A stretch of DNA of 12,825 nt, taken from contig JAFSFU010000323.1 of NCBI GenBank assembly GCA_017435025.1, positions 1 to 12,825 of the forward strand, written 5' to 3'. Source of the DNA: Lachnospiraceae bacterium (lineage in GTDB: Bacteria; Bacillota_A; Clostridia; Lachnospirales; Lachnospiraceae). The stretch's first letter is position 1, and every line of letters starts with the position of its first letter. Positions 12,549 through 12,825 of this stretch are shown in pieces. Below the pieces are notes generated by a model. The model saw nothing but the letters and a program-made list of their open reading frames with translations, did not search any database and was not told the DNA's origin. The position numbers were made by a program, and so were the translations under genes.

Positions 12549-12825
12549 ATGAAACTGATCTATGCAATTGTACGTTATGATAACGAGGATGAAGTAATCA
12601 ATGCACTTACCAAGAAACGTTACAGCATTACAAAACTGGCTACTACTGGTGGATTCCTGAAAAAGGGAAACACAACTCTTATGATCGTTACCGACGATGA
12701 TAAGGTTGACGACGTGATCGAGACGATCAAGAAAGAGTGCGGAAAGCGCCAGACGATTACGATCAATATGCCATATATCTCCGGCGGAGCTATGATGAAC
12801 TATGCAACTATGCCGACAACGGTAG
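12549..12825 (+). CDS. darA: Cyclic di-AMP receptor DarA/PstA, partial
   Basis: The first 92 residues of a small PII-like cytoplasmic protein are present; the 3' end lies beyond the window (the family is about 110 residues). The start MKLIYAIVRYDNEDEV and the strongly conserved TKLATTGGFLKKGNTT (28-43) identify the cyclic di-AMP receptor family (PF06153), which forms a trimer and binds c-di-AMP between subunits. T28, the GGFL turn and N41 match residues I recall as ligand contacts. Position 26 is Ser, where the Staphylococcus aureus protein has Arg. What the protein controls is not settled in the family. GAAAGGA (12534-12540) lies 8 bases before the ATG. It is transcribed away from tmcAL. Confidence 0.92.
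   Translation, partial: MKLIYAIVRYDNEDEVINALTKKRYSITKLATTGGFLKKGNTTLMIVTDDDKVDDVIETIKKECGKRQTITINMPYISGGAMMNYATMPTTV

Noticed and set aside
1..12825. Mobile element, prophage, CRISPR, toxin-antitoxin or defence system
   Set aside because: No transposase, integrase, direct-repeat array, or toxin or defence motif was seen on either strand; the tRNA gene is not followed by an integrase or a repeated tRNA end.

Overview
The window looks like chromosome from a low-to-moderate GC, Gram-positive anaerobe of the Clostridia, most likely Lachnospiraceae or a close relative. The reasons are strong AGGAGG-type ribosome binding sites before most genes, sigma-A-like promoters with 17-base spacers, intrinsic terminators ending in T runs, a DNA polymerase I without a proofreading site, a YycJ-type hydrolase, TmcAL, a DarA/PstA-type c-di-AMP receptor, and a purine pathway that ends in a stand-alone AICAR transformylase plus a PurO-type IMP cyclohydrolase. 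The family and genus assignment is inference; no database search was possible. Codon use and composition look even throughout, and I see no insertion sequence, prophage, CRISPR array or other sign of recent transfer.

Layout. (1) Positions 2-1017: the tail of a left-handed beta-helix (hexapeptide-repeat) protein converges on a lipoprotein gene, and a bidirectional terminator lies between them. (2) 1018-3192: divergent promoters, then a two-gene purine operon (IMP cyclohydrolase, AICAR formyltransferase) closed by a hairpin. (3) 3197-3379: a single tRNA-Leu(CAA) gene with its own promoter and terminator. (4) 3469-4805: a monocistronic methionine gamma-lyase gene. (5) 4841-11207: a probable six-gene operon. 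It encodes a membrane-anchored zinc-finger (anti-sigma-like) protein, DNA polymerase I, dephospho-CoA kinase, a YycJ-type metallo-beta-lactamase-fold hydrolase, a histidine phosphatase and a class I methyltransferase. Its gene junctions run from 22-base gaps to short overlaps, and its terminator lies inside the 3' end of the oppositely oriented next gene. (6) 11149-12459: tmcAL on the minus strand. (7) 12467-12825: divergent from tmcAL, the start of a c-di-AMP receptor gene cut by the window edge.

How it fits together. The two purine genes carry out the last two steps of IMP synthesis (AICAR to FAICAR to IMP), which most bacteria do with one fused PurH. The long operon mixes replication/repair (PolA, YycJ), coenzyme A synthesis (CoaE) and proteins whose substrates cannot be read from sequence. 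TmcAL modifies the wobble base of elongator tRNA-Met.

This is mainly a housekeeping region and I did not find a clear new defence, mobile or RNA-guided system. The points most worth a second look are the split purine pair and the palindrome over its likely transcription start, the orphan zinc-finger membrane protein leading the polA operon, the uncharacterised methyltransferase, the terminator embedded in tmcAL, and the palindrome-rich divergent promoter between tmcAL and the c-di-AMP receptor gene.
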